The translations under genes were made by a program, and so were the position numbers. DNA of 41,717 nucleotides from Gammaproteobacteria bacterium (GTDB lineage: Bacteria > Pseudomonadota > Gammaproteobacteria > Steroidobacterales > GCA-2729495): contig JAQWPD010000035.1 in NCBI GenBank assembly GCA_029245525.1, forward strand, positions 1 to 41,717, in the 5' to 3' direction. The notes below the pieces were generated by a model, which had not been told where the DNA came from, did no database searches, and saw nothing but the letters and a program-made list of their open reading frames with translations. Below, piece by piece: positions 7,820 to 17,466 of this stretch. The first letter of the stretch is position 1, and each line of letters opens with the position of its first letter.

Positions 7820-9106
7820 ATGACCCAATCTGCCGATTTTTTCGCCCGATCCCGCAAGGTCACACCCGGCGGCGTGCACTCGCCGGTGCGCTCACTGCAC
7901 TCGGTTTATGCCCATCCTATTTTTATCGATTCGGCATTCGGCTCACAATTGATTGATGTCGATGGTGTGAGTTACACCGACTACTGCATGGCATTTGGCC
8001 CACTGATCCATGGCCACTCCGACCCCACCGTGTATCGGGCAGCATCCGAAGCACTGGAAACCGGCTGGAGTTATGGTGCTGCGGAAACTGCATCACTGCA
8101 GCTGGCAGAACTCATCACCGGCGCCATTCCATGGGTAGACAGTATTCGCTTTGTCAGCTCCGGCACCGAGGCCGTGATGTCGGCACTGAGGCTTGCGCGT
8201 GCCGCGACCCGTCGCGAAAAAATATTAAAATTTTCCGGCTGCTATCATGGTCACAGCGATGCCATGCTCATCGATTCAGGGTCTGGATTGGCCGCAACTG
8301 CGACAGCAGGCAGCGCCGGCATCACTCCGGGAGTAATACAGGACACGCTGGTATCTCCGCTCGATAACCTCGAGGCTCTGCGAGACGCATTTTCTCAATC
8401 GGGCAATGAGATCGCTGCAGCAATTATTGAACCACTGCCGGCTAACTACGGCTTATTGCCGCAGACCGATGAGTTTCTTCAGGAACTTCGTCAACTCTGC
8501 TCGCAGTATGGCTGCCTGCTAATTTTTGACGAGGTGATCACCGGCTTTCGCTTTGGATTTCGTGGCTATGCGGAAGTTAGTGGCGTGACTCCCGACCTTG
8601 TTACCTACGGAAAAATCATTGGCGGAGGGTTTCCGGTAGGTGCATTCGGCGGTCGTCGCGAACTCATGGAACTTATCGCTCCGCAAGGGCCCGTGTATCA
8701 GGCCGGCACCATGAGTGCCAATCCGCTGGCCATGAAGGCCGGGCGTGCGGCACTCGAATTGCTAATTGGCCTACCGATATATGAAGAACTTGAGAAGCTC
8801 GGGCAACTGCTCAGTAACGCGATGGTCGACTGTGCCAATGTATATATGCAACAGCGGGGCTCTTTGTTCTGGTTGTGCGCCACTGAGAGCGCTGCACTTA
8901 GCGAAAAAAAATCACTGCCAATACGCTCCATTAACCAGCTCCCCGATACAACAGCTTATGGAAAGCTATTTCGTCACTGCTTAGAGGATGGCATCTATCT
9001 GCCGCCCAGCGCATTTGAAGTTGGGTTTTTATCGGCGGCACACACCGAAAGTGACATCATCGAACTTGTCGACTCACTAAAACGATTTCATTTGAACAGC
9101 GATTAA
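7820..9106 (+). CDS. hemL: Glutamate-1-semialdehyde 2,1-aminomutase
   Basis: HemL is a PLP enzyme that converts glutamate-1-semialdehyde to 5-aminolevulinate. The frame is open much further upstream, but the start at ATG 7820 gives MTQSADFFARSRKVTPGGVHSPVR, the usual HemL N-terminus, and a normal length of 428 residues; the longer version would overlap hemB by about 220 bases. Seen are RFVSSGTEAVMSALRLARA, the PLP aspartate in LLIFDEVITGFR, the catalytic Lys265 in TYGKIIGGGFPVGAFGG, and YQAGTMSANPLAM. It is the last gene of the cysG-hem operon and should make ALA from the product of the GluTR-like protein. Confidence 0.95.
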   Translation: MTQSADFFARSRKVTPGGVHSPVRSLHSVYAHPIFIDSAFGSQLIDVDGVSYTDYCMAFGPLIHGHSDPTVYRAASEALETGWSYGAAETASLQLAELITGAIPWVDSIRFVSSGTEAVMSALRLARAATRREKILKFSGCYHGHSDAMLIDSGSGLAATATAGSAGITPGVIQDTLVSPLDNLEALRDAFSQSGNEIAAAIIEPLPANYGLLPQTDEFLQELRQLCSQYGCLLIFDEVITGFRFGFRGYAEVSGVTPDLVTYGKIIGGGFPVGAFGGRRELMELIAPQGPVYQAGTMSANPLAMKAGRAALELLIGLPIYEELEKLGQLLSNAMVDCANVYMQQRGSLFWLCATESAALSEKKSLPIRSINQLPDTTAYGKLFRHCLEDGIYLPPSAFEVGFLSAAHTESDIIELVDSLKRFHLNSD

Positions 9107-9197
9107 CATGAAATAACGAATTGACAAAATATGCTTATTATTGATCTTCTCTGATTTTTTACTGATCTTTTTTCTTAACTTACAAATGGAAACTACC

Positions 9198-9512
9198 ATG
9201 TCTGAATTTAATGGCGTTACGGTTGTTAAAGCCGCCAATATTTATTGTGACGGCAAGGTCAACAGCCGCACGGTAAAATTTGCCGACGGCACAAAAAAAA
9301 CGCTGGGTATTATGATGCCTGGCGATTACAGCTTTAATACCGATGCCAAAGAGGTCATAGAGGTTCTTGCTGGCAGCATGGACATCAAGCTTGCCGGCTC
9401 AGACTCATGGAAAACCTATACGGCAGGCAGCCACTTTGAGGTACCGGCCAATTCGAGCTTCGACCTAAACGTGACTCAGGTGAGTGATTATTGCTGCAGT
9501 TACATCAGCTGA
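9198..9512 (+). CDS. ppnP: Pyrimidine/purine nucleoside phosphorylase PpnP (DUF1255)
   Basis: This is a small single-domain cupin that phosphorolyses several nucleosides in E. coli. The 104-residue product ([16 protein letters not shown]) shows the family pattern: [45 protein letters not shown], and a C-terminal YCCSYIS matching YLCRYL in E. coli. ATG 9198 was chosen because the homologous region starts there and GGAA lies about seven bases upstream; an in-frame ATG at 9186 would add four residues. It runs in the same direction as hemL, 91 bases downstream, and may be transcribed separately. Confidence 0.9.
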   Translation: MSEFNGVTVVKAANIYCDGKVNSRTVKFADGTKKTLGIMMPGDYSFNTDAKEVIEVLAGSMDIKLAGSDSWKTYTAGSHFEVPANSSFDLNVTQVSDYCCSYIS

Positions 9513-9578
9513 GTCCATTCCAGTCAATCTGACCATCAACAGCCGTGCGAATCGAAACCAAAATTCAGCGACTTTGGC

Positions 9579-9821
9579 TTAAGCACTTAAGGCACGAAGC
9601 ACATTATTTATCAGCGCCTCGCGTTCAGCGCTAAGCTCGGCATTAAGGCTGTCATCGGGCTGAAAACCCTGCACAGCATCAGGAGATAAAACTCCGGCAT
9701 CTGCCAACAACCGCTCTAATACTTTTTGCCTATCACGCAATACCCAGAGTTCATGAGTGAGCGCAATGAGTGCGTCACCAAGTTTATCGATATCTTCAGG
9801 CTTCAGACGATTTGCACTCAT
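9579..9821 (-). CDS. Small conserved-looking acidic protein, unknown function
   Basis: This 80-residue protein is unrecognised. It is acidic and Leu-rich, and predicted helical from heptad-like Leu spacing (KLGDALIALTHELWVLRDRQ), followed by a disordered middle and a second helix. It lacks a signal peptide and membrane segment. It lies 12 bases downstream of the methyltransferase on the same strand, so the two are likely co-transcribed and it may be a partner of that enzyme. No function is assigned. Confidence 0.6.
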   Translation of the reverse strand: MSANRLKPEDIDKLGDALIALTHELWVLRDRQKVLERLLADAGVLSPDAVQGFQPDDSLNAELSAEREALINNVLRALSA

Positions 9822-9833
9822 GAGCTTTTCCTA

Positions 9834-10901
9834 TTAATGCGGTGCCGGTTTCCGGCCCGTTAACACATACGGATAATGAGACTGACCAAGCCCCTGCCAA
9901 ACGACATCGACAAAGCCCGATGATTTGGCCATAGCAATAAAATCAGTCATGGCGTACTCACGCCAATAAGGGTCACCACCGACAACTTGGTTCCAGAAGT
10001 CAGCGCTCCAGACTTCATGTGCAGAAAGCGAGCTGTAGGGTTTTACATCAGCCATCAGCAGTACTCCGCCCACTTTGCACAAACGAAACTTTTCCGCCAT
10101 TACCTGCTCAGCTGCTGCCCTAGGCAACTCATGAAATACCGCATAAGAACACACCAGATCGTATTGCGCAGATTGCAGCCCAGTTTGCTCAGCGGCTGCC
10201 TGCAATAGACTCCAGCTCGCGCCCTGTTCGTTGCCGCGGCGCTGTGTCTGTTCTAACTGCCGGGGGCTGAGATCGAGCGCTGTGATACAGGCATCCGGGT
10301 AAGTCTCGGCCAGTGCTGCGGTAAACTGCCCACTGGCACAACCCATTTCAAGTATGCGCTCTGGGCTGTCACAAAGTGCTGCCGCAGCCGCTGCCATTCG
10401 CTGTGCATGCAAAACGCCTGCAAGTGCTCTGCCCACCATGTGAAAGTGGATCAACTCGCCATGCACAAAGCCCATGTAATCGTGCCCGTCCCAACCGCCC
10501 ATGGAACGATGGAACTCATAGCCTTCCCAGTATGCAGGCAGTATTAAATCAGGCGCATGCTGCAATGTACTGCCGCCACTTTTAGCAGCATCAAGCGCCG
10601 AACTCAGCGCCACCGGCATTTCTGCAAATGCATCCATCGCTATACGCCCATGGGCGGCCAGCATCCATTCGCGACACAATCGCAATACCCGAAAAGCTTG
10701 CGAATCGCTGAGCTGACGAACAGCCTTGGCCTGCATTGAGACGAAGTCCAGGTTGGTACCCGGTTGCGGATAGTCAAATATTGCCCCTGGATTAATGCCG
10801 GCAACCGCCGGATCAGCTTCCAGGCGGTTGGAGCAACCTCGCAGATCAGTCAAAAAGTCAATACTCGCGCGCCCACGCTGCTGTAACTGATAAGCCGTCA
10901 C
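9834..10901 (-). CDS. Class I SAM-dependent methyltransferase, unknown substrate
   Basis: The C-terminal half is a Rossmann methyltransferase: motif I ILEMGCASGQF (usual form ExGCGxG), the acidic end of strand 2 in ITALDLSPRQLEQ, and a YDLVCSYAVFHEL motif. The N-terminal region of about 170 residues is helical and unfamiliar, containing YWEGYEFHRSMGGWDGHDY. A GTG start at 10901 was chosen over the ATG at 10967 because it has AGGGGG just upstream and begins 13 bases after the preceding stop, whereas the longer frame overlaps the YdgA-family gene. Length is then 355. Co-transcription with the YdgA-like gene and the 80-residue gene is likely. The substrate cannot be told from sequence. Confidence 0.8.
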   Translation of the reverse strand: MTAYQLQQRGRASIDFLTDLRGCSNRLEADPAVAGINPGAIFDYPQPGTNLDFVSMQAKAVRQLSDSQAFRVLRLCREWMLAAHGRIAMDAFAEMPVALSSALDAAKSGGSTLQHAPDLILPAYWEGYEFHRSMGGWDGHDYMGFVHGELIHFHMVGRALAGVLHAQRMAAAAAALCDSPERILEMGCASGQFTAALAETYPDACITALDLSPRQLEQTQRRGNEQGASWSLLQAAAEQTGLQSAQYDLVCSYAVFHELPRAAAEQVMAEKFRLCKVGGVLLMADVKPYSSLSAHEVWSADFWNQVVGGDPYWREYAMTDFIAMAKSSGFVDVVWQGLGQSHYPYVLTGRKPAPH

Positions 10902-10914
10902 TGCCCGCCCCCTT

Positions 10915-12366
10915 TTACATTGCGCCCAACGGCATAGGGTTGCCGTTGATCTCGATAATTCCATCACGCAAGGTCACACTGCCGCTGTAGCCAGCATCCG
11001 TTTTTTCAAAAATGCCCTGCTGAACAAAGTTATACAACAACACCGGAGCTTGTTCACGAGCGACTTTTTCGACTTCAGCAGGATCAGCTGTCTTACCTTG
11101 AGCCCGAATAGCAGAAACCAACTGATTGGCTGTGTATTCAGTTGCTAAAATCAGCGCTATTTGATCGGACATATCAATATAGGTATCTGCGTTAATAATC
11201 TGCAACCATAATGCTGTATCCGCAATACTGAAACTTTCATACGCTGGAAGGCCGGCACCATTGAAAGCCAAATTTAACCCAGCACTAAAACTTTCTGTTT
11301 GCCACTGCGTTTGCAATGGACCAAATTCAAATGTGGGTGATGCAGCCGCTAGCTGATAAACCGCTGCACGCAAATCCTCTGGTGGCACGTCAGAAACCTG
11401 CCCCGCTTGGTTCATCTCGACAAGATCATTGAGCGCAGCAATATCGAGACCAGCGAAACGCAGCGCCAAACGCATATCGCTTACATCAAGATCTCCGGCA
11501 CCGGTCACCTTCTCGATCGCATATAGAGCGTCTATATTGACGGTCTGACCGCTGCTATCGGCTTCTACATTCATGTCCAAAGAAAGATTTGCCATATTAA
11601 ATACTTCTTCACCCAAAGCATCCTCTGCAATCACTGATGCTAATCCAATGCGCCCCGCACCAACCCATACGGCAGACTGAATCAATTGGTGATTACCGGT
11701 GTAGCTAAACCCGGAAACCGTTGTTTTGCCAGACAGCGCGTCAAAGCTGAAGTTCTCGCATCTGGCGTCAAAAATAATTTCGCCACTATAGACATTCGCC
11801 GTACCCGTATAGTTAAACCCGCTGAACTGTATTACAGTCGATGTTTGATCAACTTCAAATGAAGGCGCGTCACCATAAAAGCTCACGACGCCTAAGAAAC
11901 CAAGTTGTGAGTGCTGACGCAATAGATAAGGCACGCCAAGGTATTCGCGCAGGCGTTTGAGATCGCCCGAGGATGCATCCAACTCTGTTACTGCAGAACC
12001 AAGGCCTATTTTTATACCGTCGTTAATCATCACTGGACCATGATCTAGTGTGACAGTGAAAAGCAGCTTGCCCTCCAATGCTTCCTTGTAAAGATCAATG
12101 ATTTCGGCCTCACTAGCTAGGTCTGCATTGATCATTGCCGCGAGCTGATCTCGGTAGCCATCACTAAAACGCGCCGAAATTACTGCGCTGCTGGAGAACC
12201 AGTTACGCTGATAATTCTCAAGCTTGATTATGCCAATATCATGGTATTCGCTATTAAACAAAGCCACCCGATCCTCAGCTATCGACTTAGCAGCAAAACC
12301 GGCAATGCCGGGCGCGGCAACCGCTAAAAACAACACGGCAATGACAAGCGCAAGTAACTTTTTCAT
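10915..12366 (-). CDS. YdgA-family (DUF945) envelope protein
   Basis: This 483-residue protein has an N-terminal signal peptide or anchor (MKKLLALVIAVLFLAVAAPGIAGF). It carries the DUF945 hallmark ENYQRNWFSSSA near residue 55 and the C-terminal GSVTLRDGIIEINGNPM, which matches the end of E. coli YdgA. Between them are long beta-rich segments typical of the family. YdgA is an inner-membrane or periplasmic protein of unclear function with a reported link to motility. The stop is directly upstream of the methyltransferase start. It diverges from the serine hydrolase gene across 227 bases. Confidence 0.85.
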   Translation of the reverse strand: MKKLLALVIAVLFLAVAAPGIAGFAAKSIAEDRVALFNSEYHDIGIIKLENYQRNWFSSSAVISARFSDGYRDQLAAMINADLASEAEIIDLYKEALEGKLLFTVTLDHGPVMINDGIKIGLGSAVTELDASSGDLKRLREYLGVPYLLRQHSQLGFLGVVSFYGDAPSFEVDQTSTVIQFSGFNYTGTANVYSGEIIFDARCENFSFDALSGKTTVSGFSYTGNHQLIQSAVWVGAGRIGLASVIAEDALGEEVFNMANLSLDMNVEADSSGQTVNIDALYAIEKVTGAGDLDVSDMRLALRFAGLDIAALNDLVEMNQAGQVSDVPPEDLRAAVYQLAAASPTFEFGPLQTQWQTESFSAGLNLAFNGAGLPAYESFSIADTALWLQIINADTYIDMSDQIALILATEYTANQLVSAIRAQGKTADPAEVEKVAREQAPVLLYNFVQQGIFEKTDAGYSGSVTLRDGIIEINGNPMPLGAM

Positions 12367-12593
12367 ACCAACCCCGTAAACAACAAATAATCAAGCAAAA
12401 GACGACATCAACATCGCGTTTAACCGCGCCATCCCGATGCGGGTTTTAGACTATCACAAATTATCTCAGTGCTCGCATCAGTGAAATTCATAGCACTTGG
12501 CCGGTGACAGAACAAATCACGGCAGAACGATGAACTAAGTTATGCGAAGAGTTAATATCTTGCTAACTTAGCAAATCGTTAACGGGCATTTCC

Positions 12594-13763
12594 ATGAAAC
12601 CACTGCTCCGCGTAATCAAGCGTCTTGTCCAGCTTATACTTATCCTTACCATCGGCATTGTGGTCTGGATGTACATCGATGAGCCAACACTCGCCACCCG
12701 GGTCATTAAACTGGCTGTGCTCGGTGATACCGGGCCAACGCATGCAGTGGCAGCCAATGGCTTTAGCGAACCTTCAATGACCAAGCTGAGCCCTGGCACC
12801 ATTGATCAAGAGGCCATCGACCAAGCTTTGGCGTACGGTACAAGCACTAACTCGCATGCGCTGTTAATTTATCATCAGGGTCGTCTCGTTCTGGAGCACT
12901 ACTACCCCGAATACGACGCACAAACGTATAGTGCAACCGCTTCTATGCATAAATCGGTCCTCGCAATGCTCATTGGCATTGCCATCGAACAGGGGCATAT
13001 TCAATCTGTATCCGAACCTGCTGCTAACTATATTAGTGAATGGGCTGATGACGCACGCAATGAAATCACCATTGAGCAGCTATTAAGACAAACAAGTGGC
13101 ATCGACTTCCCCACCTTCAGTTTTAATCCGACAGGCGGGTTTTTTAAGTTTTTTTTAGGCGACGACATTACCTCAGTGACACTGGCAGAGCCTGCATGGA
13201 CAACAGCGGGTTCGCAATTCGACTACAACAATGTTGGGCCACAAGCTCTGGGGATCTTGCTGGAACGCGCTACCGGTCAAAAATACGCCGACTATCTGGA
13301 ACAAAATCTCTGGCTAAAAATCGGCGTCGATCCGGCCAGTGTGCAAGTGGATAAAGAAGGTGGAATGGCCCGCACGTTTTGCTGCTTAAATGCTACCGCC
13401 CGCTCATGGCTGAAAATCGGGCTGCTGCATCTCAACAAAGGTCAACTCAATGGGGAACAGATAGTTCCAGAGGAATGGATGTACGCATCAGTTGTGCCAG
13501 GAGAAAAAGAAGCAAACTATGGCTACCTGACCTGGCTGGGCACAGAATACAAAAAACAACAACGCTACAACAGCAAAGGCTCAACCTCGGTCTATCATTC
13601 AGAGCCCTACTTGATGAATGACCTAATCTATTTCGACGGCTTCGGCGGTCAACGAGTGTACGTCATACCTTCAGAAGACCTCGTTATTGTGCGAACCGGC
13701 GATGTCAGCATGGATTGGGATGATGCCTTACTGCCAAACACACTTGTCCGCGGCATTCACTAA
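12594..13763 (+). CDS. Membrane-anchored serine hydrolase, class C beta-lactamase family
   Basis: The product has 389 residues. An N-terminal hydrophobic anchor (about residues 9-26) is followed by a beta-lactamase/transpeptidase-like fold. The nucleophile motif SxxK is SMHK (Ser117, Lys120) and the second motif YxN is YNN at Tyr211. The third Lys/His-x-Gly motif is probably in the GFGGQRVYV region near the C-terminus. It resembles the broad esterase/6-aminohexanoate-hydrolase group more than true resistance enzymes, so it is called a serine hydrolase of the periplasm with unknown substrate. It converges with the cytochrome gene, six bases away. Confidence 0.85.
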   Translation: MKPLLRVIKRLVQLILILTIGIVVWMYIDEPTLATRVIKLAVLGDTGPTHAVAANGFSEPSMTKLSPGTIDQEAIDQALAYGTSTNSHALLIYHQGRLVLEHYYPEYDAQTYSATASMHKSVLAMLIGIAIEQGHIQSVSEPAANYISEWADDARNEITIEQLLRQTSGIDFPTFSFNPTGGFFKFFLGDDITSVTLAEPAWTTAGSQFDYNNVGPQALGILLERATGQKYADYLEQNLWLKIGVDPASVQVDKEGGMARTFCCLNATARSWLKIGLLHLNKGQLNGEQIVPEEWMYASVVPGEKEANYGYLTWLGTEYKKQQRYNSKGSTSVYHSEPYLMNDLIYFDGFGGQRVYVIPSEDLVIVRTGDVSMDWDDALLPNTLVRGIH

Positions 13764-13769
13764 TAGCGC

Positions 13770-14618
13770 TTACATCGATTGAAAGTAATTGTAGAGGGCT
13801 TCAATTTCGATGTCTGTGAAGTAGATATAACGATGCTGAGCAACCTCAATCATCTGATAATCAATCTCGCGGTCGCCGAGAGCAACGCCAGTGCGCATTA
13901 AACGCTGTAAGTTCTCAGCGCTATAGGCTTTACCGATTTGCAGATCGGGGGCGATCGGCACTCTAACTCGGCCATTATCACTGTGGCAAGCTTCACAGGC
14001 ACTTTTCACCAAATACGATCCGTGTTCTGCCGAACCCGGCGTAAAGTCAGCCGATACACGCGGCTGCGAATGATCAATAAGATCCGCCGCATTTGGTGGA
14101 AACTCACCCAAAGCATAACGAATATTCCCATAAGGGTAGTAACTGTAATCGCCCTTCATTCCATCGACTACAGGCAAGCTTTTTATATAAGAAACAAGAG
14201 CCGTCAAATCCCGGTCGCTCAGATGAAAATACGCAAAGGTAGGCATTGCCGGCTGAACACTGCTGCCATCAGGCCGAATACCATGACGCAGCGCGCGAAC
14301 AAATTCGGCAGTCGTGTAATCACGAGCCTTCCAGGTGAGATTAGGGGCAAGCGAGTGAACCCCCTTCCGACCGGAAACGTAATAGACAGTGCCCTGAAGA
14401 TCAGCGCCATGACACCAGAAGCAACCACGAGTCTGCGCCAGACGCTCGCCTTCGGCAATAACTGCGGGGTCATCACTGAGCGGAATATCCATTAAAGGCG
14501 CATCGTAGCGCTGGGAAAAGTTCTCGGCCGACGCCCACCAAGCATACCCGTAACCCAACAGGGCTACTGCAAAAATGGCAACCAACACACCCAATAAGAC
14601 ATCAAACAAACGATTCAT
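13770..14618 (-). CDS. Di-heme c-type cytochrome, membrane anchored
   Basis: This 282-residue protein has an N-terminal membrane helix (about residues 7-27) and two cytochrome c domains. The heme-binding motifs are CFWCH (66-70) and CEACH (208-212). Axial methionine candidates are in VQPAMPTF and the C-terminal half. The layout resembles small subunits of membrane dehydrogenases (alcohol or sorbose dehydrogenase type), but no dehydrogenase is adjacent. It would act in periplasmic electron transfer. The convergent serine hydrolase and divergent rmlC give no further hint. Confidence 0.88.
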   Translation of the reverse strand: MNRLFDVLLGVLVAIFAVALLGYGYAWWASAENFSQRYDAPLMDIPLSDDPAVIAEGERLAQTRGCFWCHGADLQGTVYYVSGRKGVHSLAPNLTWKARDYTTAEFVRALRHGIRPDGSSVQPAMPTFAYFHLSDRDLTALVSYIKSLPVVDGMKGDYSYYPYGNIRYALGEFPPNAADLIDHSQPRVSADFTPGSAEHGSYLVKSACEACHSDNGRVRVPIAPDLQIGKAYSAENLQRLMRTGVALGDREIDYQMIEVAQHRYIYFTDIEIEALYNYFQSM

Positions 14619-14803
14619 AGCACACTAAACCAAGCCTTTTCTCCGCCGGAAGCCGGATTATTCAGCACATTGCAGTTAAAATCACCGCGAGAAGTCGATG
14701 CTGTAGGCTATATTAGCAGCATTGTCATCCGGACTGGAGCGACTGGCATCGCATTTTTCGAGTTGCTTAGCTTCCAGCACATTTTAGGTACACCCGAGAC
14801 ACT

Positions 14804-15382
14804 ATGAAGATTGAAGCTCTAGGAATTCCTGAGGTAAAACTCCTGACACCGGTCAAACACCAAGATTCAAGGGGGTTTTTTATTGAAAGCTACAACTGCC
14901 AGGCCTTTGCCAAACTTGGCATCGGTGTTGATTTTGTGCAGGATAACCACTCACTTTCTATACCCAAAGGCACATTACGCGGCCTGCACTTTCAGGCGCC
15001 GCCATTTGCACAGACCAAACTGGTGCGTTGCACGCGCGGCAGTATTCTGGATGTAGCCGTCGACATCCGCGCAGGTTCACCCACCTTTGGTCATGCCGTG
15101 ACGGTCACGCTGGATCCCATTCAAATGCAAATGCTATTGGTTCCTGAAGGCTTTGCCCATGGCTTTTGCACGTTAGAAGACAATACCGAAGTGCAATACA
15201 AAGTGAATGCTGGCTACTCGGCCGAGTGCGATGGTGGTATTGCCTGGGATGACCCAGAATTGGACATCGAATGGCCGATAACAGGTGTTGACGTTCTGCT
15301 CTCGGACAAAGATAAAAACCACCCCACACTGGAACAACTGGATAACCCATTCAGCTATTCCCTGAAAACAAACGAGCAATAA
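14804..15382 (+). CDS. rmlC: dTDP-4-dehydrorhamnose 3,5-epimerase
   Basis: RmlC epimerises dTDP-4-keto-6-deoxyglucose at C3 and C5. The 192-residue cupin has the family blocks DSRGFFIESYN, GTLRGLHFQAPPFAQTKLVR (containing the catalytic His), ILDVAVDIRAGSPTFG, VPEGFAHGFCTL and WDDPELDIEWP. It is the first gene of rmlC-rmlB-rmlA on the plus strand, 36 bases before rmlB. The order differs from the common rmlBDAC, and the reductase gene rmlD is not in the window. Confidence 0.95.
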   Translation: MKIEALGIPEVKLLTPVKHQDSRGFFIESYNCQAFAKLGIGVDFVQDNHSLSIPKGTLRGLHFQAPPFAQTKLVRCTRGSILDVAVDIRAGSPTFGHAVTVTLDPIQMQMLLVPEGFAHGFCTLEDNTEVQYKVNAGYSAECDGGIAWDDPELDIEWPITGVDVLLSDKDKNHPTLEQLDNPFSYSLKTNEQ

Positions 15383-15418
15383 CGAACAACAAGCAATCTG
15401 TAGAATAGGGATAGACTT

Positions 15419-16474
15419 TTGAAAATACTTATTACCGGCGGTATGGGCTTCATCGGGTCTGCATTAGTCCGACACCTTCTTGCTAACAGCAATGTTGAAA
15501 TTATCAATTTCGACAAAATGACTTATGCCGCGAACCCAGCATCATTGCTCGGTGGCGAAAACAGTCCGCGGTATACATTAATTCACGATGACATTTGTGA
15601 TGCCGGTGCGGTAACTCATGCTTTCAAAACTCACCGGCCCGACGCGGTTATGCACCTGGCTGCAGAGTCGCATGTTGACCGCTCGATTGATGCCCCGGAT
15701 GACTTTGTACAAACCAACCTAGTCGGCACCTTTCGTATGTTGCAGGGTGCACTTGAGCACTGGGGCACACTAGATACTGCAAGCAAAGCAGCTTTCCGCT
15801 TTTTGCATATCTCCACCGATGAAGTATTTGGTTCCTTAGGCGCTAGCGGCCAGTTCACTGAAACCACCCCGTACAGCCCAAATTCTCCCTACTCGGCGAG
15901 CAAGGCGGGTTCTGATCACCTGGTGCGCGCATGGCATGAGACTTATGGACTGCCAGTGGTGATTACCAATTGCTCAAACAACTACGGTCCGTGTCAGTTC
16001 CCGGAAAAACTCATTCCGCTCATGCTTCTGAAGGCGCTGGCAGGTGAACCATTGCCGGTATATGGCGAAGGCATCAACATTCGCGACTGGCTGTATGTGG
16101 ATGACCATGCGCGCGCATTGGAAACCGTATTGCTGACGGGAAAGGTTGGAGAAACCTACACCGTAGGTGGCAACTGCGAGCGGAAGAATATCGACGTTGT
16201 ACACGCCCTGTGTAACATCATGGATGAACTTGTCCCCAACAATGCGCCGCACAGTAAGCTTATTACCTACGTTAAAGATCGGCCCGGGCATGATTTACGC
16301 TATGCGATTGATGCCAGCAAAATAAGCCGCGAACTCGGCTGGCAACCGCAAGAAACTTTTGAAAGCGGTCTGAAGAAAACCGTAGACTGGTATTTGCAGA
16401 ATCGCGATTGGTGGCAGACTATTTTAGATGGCAGCTATCAACTCGGTCGCCTTGGCACCAACCCGAAACACTAG
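15419..16474 (+). CDS. rmlB: dTDP-glucose 4,6-dehydratase
   Basis: RmlB is an NAD-dependent short-chain dehydrogenase making dTDP-4-keto-6-deoxyglucose. The 351-residue protein has the nucleotide motif [16 protein letters not shown], the catalytic [10 protein letters not shown] segment, [15 protein letters not shown] with the YxxxK pair, and [18 protein letters not shown]. The start is TTG at 15419, with AGGGA at 15407-15411 at good spacing; translation from there gives the standard MKILITGG N-terminus. rmlA follows immediately. Confidence 0.96.
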   Translation: MKILITGGMGFIGSALVRHLLANSNVEIINFDKMTYAANPASLLGGENSPRYTLIHDDICDAGAVTHAFKTHRPDAVMHLAAESHVDRSIDAPDDFVQTNLVGTFRMLQGALEHWGTLDTASKAAFRFLHISTDEVFGSLGASGQFTETTPYSPNSPYSASKAGSDHLVRAWHETYGLPVVITNCSNNYGPCQFPEKLIPLMLLKALAGEPLPVYGEGINIRDWLYVDDHARALETVLLTGKVGETYTVGGNCERKNIDVVHALCNIMDELVPNNAPHSKLITYVKDRPGHDLRYAIDASKISRELGWQPQETFESGLKKTVDWYLQNRDWWQTILDGSYQLGRLGTNPKH

Positions 16475-16485
16475 AGGGATACAAC

Positions 16486-17358
16486 ATGTCGAAAGGGATC
16501 ATACTCGCAGGCGGTTCAGGCACGCGCCTTTACCCGGCAACTCACAGCGTCAGCAAGCAGCTGCTGCCAGTCTATGATAAGCCAATGATCTACTACCCGC
16601 TGTCCACACTCATGCTGGCCGGTATTCGCGAGATCCTGATTATTACCACTCCGCATGACAACGAACAGTTCCGCAGGCTCTTAGGTGATGGCAGCCAATG
16701 GGGGATTAATCTGGAATACGCTATCCAGCCAAACCCCGAAGGCTTGGCGCAGGCTTTTCTAATCGGCGCTGACTTCATCGGTAATGATGCCTGTGCACTG
16801 GTGCTTGGTGATAATATTTTTTATGGCGGCGGATTCAGCGACTTATTACAACAAGCGCTCAGCGAAACCGAAGGTGCAAGCGTATTCGCCTATCAGGTAT
16901 CGGATGCCAAAAGCTTCGGCGTTGTCGATTTCGATAAAAATGGCAAGGCCTTAAGCATTGAAGAGAAGCCTGCAAAACCCAAATCCAATTGGGCCGTTAC
17001 TGGCTTGTATTTTTATGACAGCAATGTGGTGGACTATGCGCGCGAGATCAAACCATCAGCACGCGGCGAACTGGAAATTACCGAGCTTAATAATATGTAC
17101 TTATCACAAGGTAAGCTCAATGTTGCGCTGCTTAATCGTGGTTTTGCCTGGCTGGATACCGGCACACACAAATCACTGCTTCAGGCATCGGAGTTTGTGC
17201 ACACCATCGAGGAACGTCAGGGCTTAAAGATCGCGGCTCCCGAAGAAGTGGCGTATCGGATGAAATTTATTGACGCGGCTCAGCTTGAAGCCTTGGCCGC
17301 TCCGCTTGAAAAAAGCGGCTACGGCGTCTACCTAAAGCGCCTTCTAGTCGATGCCTAA
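16486..17358 (+). CDS. rmlA: Glucose-1-phosphate thymidylyltransferase
   Basis: RmlA joins glucose-1-phosphate and dTTP to dTDP-glucose, the entry step for dTDP-deoxysugars. The start at ATG 16486 has GAGGGA at 16474-16479. It gives a normal 290-residue protein beginning [19 protein letters not shown], with the signature nucleotidyl-transfer motif and [28 protein letters not shown] and the metal site in FAWLDTGTH are also present. A longer in-frame start at 16408 would overlap rmlB and was rejected. It ends 108 bases before the convergent NRPS operon. Confidence 0.96.
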   Translation: MSKGIILAGGSGTRLYPATHSVSKQLLPVYDKPMIYYPLSTLMLAGIREILIITTPHDNEQFRRLLGDGSQWGINLEYAIQPNPEGLAQAFLIGADFIGNDACALVLGDNIFYGGGFSDLLQQALSETEGASVFAYQVSDAKSFGVVDFDKNGKALSIEEKPAKPKSNWAVTGLYFYDSNVVDYAREIKPSARGELEITELNNMYLSQGKLNVALLNRGFAWLDTGTHKSLLQASEFVHTIEERQGLKIAAPEEVAYRMKFIDAAQLEALAAPLEKSGYGVYLKRLLVDA

Positions 17359-17430
17359 AAGCTCTTCACCCACAGTCGATTGGGGATTTGGATATCAGCA
17401 AACCAAGTGTTACCGGTGCGATAAAACCGC

Positions 17431-17458
17431 CACCAGATTTTGTTAAAAAGGTCTGGTG
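17431..17458. terminator. Possible hairpin between rmlA and NRPS
   Basis: The arms CACCAGA (17431-17437) and TCTGGTG (17452-17458) are complementary around a 14-base AT-rich loop in the gap between the convergent rmlA and NRPS genes. No T run follows the arms directly, so this is a weak candidate for a shared terminator. Confidence 0.25.
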
Positions 17459-17466
17459 CAAGCCGT

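Noticed and set aside
9121-9150. TTGACA at 9121-9126 as a ppnP promoter
   Set aside because: The -35 matches consensus but there is no acceptable -10 at 16-18 bases.
12594-13763. Calling the serine hydrolase an antibiotic-resistance AmpC beta-lactamase
   Set aside because: It has SxxK and YxN but is membrane-anchored and more like esterase/amidase relatives; no AmpC-specific sequence was seen.
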